Below are positions 59,855-64,000 of a stretch of DNA of 64,000 nucleotides, one piece after another (the first letter of the stretch is position 1; every line of letters starts with the position of its first letter). The stretch is from positions 26,805,167 through 26,869,166 of the forward strand of contig NC_133790.1 in NCBI RefSeq assembly GCF_003597395.2, read 5' to 3'. The translations under genes were made by a program, and so were the position numbers. The notes beneath the pieces are model-generated. The model was not told where the DNA came from. It searched no databases and was given only the letters and a program-made list of their open reading frames with translations. Source of the DNA: Chelonoidis abingdonii (lineage: Eukaryota; Chordata; Testudines; Testudinidae).

Positions 59855-59982
59855 GACCCAAGTCAGCAAAATACTTAAACACATGCCTAACTTTAAGCAT
59901 GTAGGTGATCCCACTGAACTCAATATGAATTCTCAGTGCACTTAAGGTTAAGCATGTGCTCAAATGCTTTGCTGGATCAGGA
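59855..59982. repeat. Fold-back repeat 'aagcatgt' type
   Basis: AGTCAGCAAAATACTTAAAC and GCCTAACTTTAAGCATGTAG pair with GGTTAAGCATGTGCTCAAAT and GCTTTGCTGGATCAGG around CCCACTGAACTCAATATG. Confidence 0.75.
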
Positions 59983-61053
59983 CTCAAAGGTTTAGCAACA
60001 AGAGAAAAATCTCCAACCTGTTTTTTCCCACAGGTTTAAAATACTTTGTATGCTCCTGAGCCCTTAAAACAAAATATTTGGGCATGCAAGAGTAAGGTAA
60101 AGAGTTGCCTTCTACAGGTTGGGTTTTTTCATTGTTTTTTTTTTTTGTGGGGGCGGGGAATGGGTAGTTAAAAAGGAGGGGCTCTGACCCTGGGAAAATA
60201 TGGGCAAAGCTTTCTTCCACTGGGAAAAATGAGGTAGGAAAAAGAAAATACCATTTTGACATTGCCACAAAAAAGTACTTTTTTTTTTTCTGACTTCCAG
60301 TCTTCGGTGACCATGAAGAGCAGTTCAGTAGGGAAAGCAACAGGAAAGCTGACATACAGTATATAGAATAACTTCAATATTTAGGGTCTGATTCTCTATT
60401 GTCCTGAACCTTTTGCAGTCATCAATTTACAGCACACGTCAACAAGACTCAGAGTTGCTCAGCACTTCTGAAAATCAAGCCTTAGGTGGATACAAGGGGA
60501 GAGAGGTAGCATTGTGGTAAAAATGGAGTGTGTCAGCAAAATCACCATATGGGCATTAGAACAATATTTGTCACTAGCAGCCATGGCTGAATCGAACCCA
60601 CAACCTAAAGATGACACGCTCCTCTTTCTCACCAATCCTTCCACGGTTGGATGCTTTTACAGTGGAAAAAAGTATGGAAAATTTCCTTAAAATGAAAAGC
60701 CCTGTTTAATTTCAGGCCAGGATCCTGATGGAATCTACAGCTGAGAGCTCTGCCTACTGTCTGGGGAGGCAACTGAGCCTATCACAACTTGGAAAGACAT
60801 TGGTAGCTTCAAAGTCAACAACAAAGAACTTCTCCCCACCAGGCAGATCGTGAGAGGGGATTACAGAAAAATCCTACAAGGTAGCCAATTCATGCTTGTA
60901 GAAGCTGGTGTCTTTTCTATTGCTTTGTACCTTGGTAGGCCTCCAGTAATGGAGATATGAAATCTTATGTTTTGGGACATCAGATGATCACCTGTGGAGG
61001 CTGGGAAGAGATTTTATTTCTTTGCCCAACAGGGTAGGAAGGGTGGTCTAGTG

Positions 61054-61139
61054 CAGTTTTTCTCAATGACCGGACAGATTTCCATGACACAGTGTAGGAA
61101 GGCAGCAAGCTCTGGCATCAAAAAGGTTGAGAAACACTG
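61054..61139. mobile_element. 86-bp hAT (Charlie-like) MITE inside the SINE
   Basis: The ends CAGTTTTTCTCAA and TTGAGAAACACTG are near-perfect inverted repeats. The flanking 8-mers GTCTAGTG (61046-61053) and ATCTAGTG (61140-61147) agree at 7 of 8, an hAT-type duplication. Confidence 0.85.
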
Positions 61140-61245
61140 ATCTAGTGGACAGGGCACCGGCCTGCATTTCCAGAGGCTTAGATTCACTTCCTGGCTCAGT
61201 TCCCAAGTTCTTGGGTGACCCTGGGCAAGTCTGCCCTGGGTCTCA

Positions 61246-61510
61246 GGCCTTGCGTATATGGCCCTGCAGTTTAGACTATGGGGGTGTGACCTGCACAGCA
61301 CTCTGGCATGCCTGCTGTGACTCCCCCATGTGGATACTGCTGGTGCAAACTACAAGGTACCTGGTGCATGTTAACATAGTCCTGTCTGAAAGAGGATTGC
61401 ATTCATGCAAACTAGGTACCTTTTGTCACACCAGCAACATCCATACAGCAGAGCACGCTAATCAGTTCACACCCCCATGGTCCAAACTCCAGGGCCATGT
61501 AGACAGAGCC
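61246..61510. mobile_element. 265-bp fold-back MITE inside the SINE
   Basis: The two halves are long imperfect inverted copies: GGCCCTGCAGTTTAGACTAT with TGGTCCAAACTCCAGGGCC, and GGTACCTGGTGCATG with CATGCAAACTAGGTACC. The flanks TCA and TTA may be a degenerate TNA duplication, which fits a Harbinger-type element. Confidence 0.75.
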
Positions 61511-62267
61511 TTAGCTCCCCATCTGGGGACAGCACCACCCTACCCCACAGGGTGATAGGAAGATACAATTATCCATTAATGTTTTTGAGGTGATACGGCC
61601 AGGGAACAGGACCATGTAGGAAGACAGAATAACGATGTGCAGCTGGTCAGCTCTGTAATTGTGTGTGTGTAGAGAGTGGGTCATCTCTCATGGGTGATTG
61701 TGTCTTGACTGTCCCTGGAAGCAGGATGCTGGGTCACAAAGACAGGTAGTCTGATTTGGAAAAGTAACTTCTACGTTTCTAATACATATTTCTGTGCTCA
61801 CCAAGCATTTACATCTGTGCTATGTCTTTCCTGCCTGCATTCCATGGACAACATTTGTGTTGGCCAATCAGCACTTCCAGTGCTGCCCTGTGGCCTCGCC
61901 TGCCTTGGGAGCATATTCGCCCAAGAAGTGATTGCTCTCATAAATCACCACAAAGGCACAGTCTCTTCTTCCACCCACCGGCAGTGAAGAGGCACAAGGA
62001 GGCGCTGGAGTCTGGTGACAAGTTTTTTCCTTCAAGGCCCACTGTGTTTTTGGATTTCAAACTTCTCCCTTGGCCTGCTGTGACATTTTGGCTTCAATTG
62101 TTTCCCACCTCCCCCCCCATGTTGCTCCCTCCTTCCATAACATTTTCAAAAGTGCCTTGGGAGAAGCCAAAACACCTGCTCTGCAAATGCAAGGGCTCAG
62201 GGTAATTTGACAGGCATCTTCCTCTGGGGCTGTTTTGTCTAAAATCTTAGGTCGCTGACTGTGAACT

Positions 62268-62284
62268 ACCTCTCTCTCTCTCTC
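62268..62284. repeat. (CT)n run
   Basis: About eight CT units. Confidence 0.9.
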
Positions 62285-64000
62285 AAATCACATACAAATA
62301 TGTTCTCATACAGGTCTCTTCCTTTCCTTTCCCTCTCTACCATGTCAATGCCCCACTGCAGTATCTGATCTAATGGCTTATTAGCTCTCGCTGATTCCAC
62401 TCGACTCCCTTGGCAGCTCCTTCACCTTTTCTGACTGAATACTAACCAATGTGGTGGCGAGCAAGTGGGAACATAGGGTCTTAAGGAGTCACCAGAGCTC
62501 TCTGAATCAGCCAGCCAATGACCCTCCTTTACTCCTGCCAGTAACGTATGATCTCACAAGCTCATTGCCTCCAGGACATGCTGGATCTCCACCAGGGAAT
62601 GACAAGGTCATCCCCAAAGCCCCCTATTTTGCGCAGGATAAATAACTGCATCACTTGGTTGTGCCAGCTCCTGTTTCTGCCTAATCCAGAATTGAATCCA
62701 GGAGTCTAATCTGGAATTGCACGATTGGTAGAAAGGATTTAGTCTCCTGGAGAGTTGTTGGTGGTAGCTCATCTGTAGAGATATGGGCAAATAGAAAGGA
62801 CTTCCCATATTCATTTTTTTCAGTGGCAGCTCAATAATTCTGTAAAGCCAACTTTGGATGGCTCAACCATTATTTTGGAAAGGGAGAAAAAATAGCAAAA
62901 CTAACCCTGTGCAGGCCCTTGAAATGGACTCAAATGAAATTGAAATCCTTGCCTGGAGTGAGCTTTGGCCTTACTTTCCCATTTCATGTCCCAAAATGAT
63001 CACATTAGCCAAAGCCCTGGATCTAGTCCGCTCTGCATACCCATGCTGCAGCCCAGACCTAGGAGAGAAAGAACAGACCCTGCAAGATGAAGAGAAGAAT
63101 TTAAAAATGTGTTTTCAAAGCCTTCTCTTAATTCAAAGAACTGAAAAAACCCCCTCTATTTAAAACCCACATAAAATGTTTCCATTGAGTAGCAGGAAGA
63201 ACCTGCTTGGACGCCGCTCAGCCTAGCAGCTTTCTAGGCTTACAGTGGCAAGGAAACATCGGTTGTAGGCTAGGAACTCTACCAAAATCATCTCCTCAGC
63301 TGGCTAACTTTGTACATTTAAGGGTGAAGGGTCTAGGAGATTGAAAGTGAGCTGAATGAAATGCTTTAAGGGAGGCCAAGCACTGGATGATGGTTTTACA
63401 TTTTGGGTTATTTTTAAATGAAAAGCTTGTTTTCTTGTCAGAAGAGTTCTAACTGTAAACCTCCCACGTGCAAGCCTGCTATACGCTAGAGGCAGAAAAA
63501 CTCCCTCTGACATCTATCATTACCATGCATACGGTACCCCTCTATCTATCTGATAGCTGTATGGTATCATTGTCACTGTCCACCTAGGGCTCAGTTCTGC
63601 CTTGGACTGCACACCCATGCAGGAGTTAACTGAAGAATGAGACCCTCTTTTAGGGTCCTGTGCAGCTTCTCTGGCCCTTGCCTCCAGACATACAGAGAAA
63701 ACACATTCTGAATACCTAGTATTTCACCCCGGCAGGGGCAGTAGGTGGAGCCTAACTTCTGTCCTTTGCCCGCCAAAGCACCTAATCAACTTCAGACCAA
63801 TAGCAATTTATGACTTCTTTGGAGCCAGGGGAGACAATTGTGCTACCTTGACTGCTACCTTAAACTAAGTGCAAAGAGGAGGTAGCCTTCGGAAAAGCAA
63901 CACTGTGGGGCAGAAGATGAAAATGCAATGGAGCTGCCATCATCAAGAGCTTCCATGCCAACCATGTTTTTCCAACCACTCCGAAGAGTCTATGGAGATA

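Larger units (their letters stand above)
61030..61620 (+). repeat. MIR-like SINE split by two different DNA transposons
   Basis: SINE pieces are collinear: the head GAAGGGTGGTCTAGTG (to 61053), the middle GGACAGGGCACCGGCCTGCA to GACCCTGGGCAAGTCTGCCC (61148-61245), and the core/tail CTTAGCTCCCCATCTGGGGA onward (from 61511). The first gap holds an 86-bp hAT MITE and the second a 265-bp fold-back MITE. Confidence 0.8.
33236..64000. other. 3' flank of TBX5, gene-poor and repeat-rich
   Basis: No host protein gene is recognised in this 30.8 kb. In mammals the sequence 3' of TBX5 is a large gene desert with heart and limb enhancers, and this flank is likely the equivalent (inference). Named repeats are listed separately. 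Stretches in which I see nothing recognisable include about 37420-38550 (apart from repeat-like pieces), 47250-48240, 50775-51150, 52350-53130, 56050-57000 and 62210-64000. Candidate enhancers cannot be called by eye. Confidence 0.7.

Noticed and set aside
60717..60885. Exon-like segment between a TTTCAG acceptor and a GTAGCC donor
   Set aside because: All frames are closed or stop before the donor, and the donor is weak.
1..64000. CRISPR arrays, operons, tRNA or rRNA genes
   Set aside because: The window is vertebrate intronic and intergenic DNA; regularly spaced repeats are absent and tRNA-like matches are decayed SINE heads.

Overview
The window is vertebrate nuclear DNA with one recognisable host gene, TBX5, on the + strand. 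Only its last three coding exons are present: the end of the T-box (7027-7118), the linker exon (21240-21466) and the last exon with the stop codon (31545-32125), followed by a 3' UTR of about 1.1 kb. The repeats suggest a sauropsid, most likely a turtle and less likely a crocodilian. They include CR1 LINE 3' ends, MIR-like CORE-SINEs, hAT and PIF/Harbinger MITEs with intact target-site duplications, and many short fold-back repeats centred on a 'TTGACTTCAATGGG'-like core. The taxon is inferred from remembered repeat families, not from a search.

Layout: 1-7026 is the intron before the 92-bp T-box exon. Its first 2.5 kb holds no repeat I recognise; further on there are a pyrimidine-rich degenerate array, a decayed MITE, fold-backs and a SINE. 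7119-21239 is a 14.1-kb intron with CR1 pieces, a fold-back retroposon with a 13-bp target duplication, and a SINE split by a MITE. 21467-31544 is a 10.1-kb intron with a Harbinger-type MITE, a decayed Ty3/Gypsy-like pol remnant and an hAT-like element. From about 33236 to 64000 is the 3' flank, with no convincing host protein gene. In mammals the region 3' of TBX5 is a gene-poor regulatory desert, and this fits. The flank holds a perfect-TIR Harbinger MITE, an hAT nested in another hAT, a 5'-truncated CR1, decayed CR1 RT sequence, a Harbinger-like element with a broken Myb/SANT ORF and an unassigned convergent ORF, and a SINE split by two different DNA transposons.

I found no operon, CRISPR array, rRNA or tRNA gene, and no clear new biological system. 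The best leads are a tandem NAGNAG acceptor at the last TBX5 exon, a possible unannotated exon at 40460-40578, the unassigned ORF convergent with the SANT ORF near 57.4-57.7 kb, and datable insertion-within-insertion structures. Most open frames elsewhere are short chance frames inside repeats.
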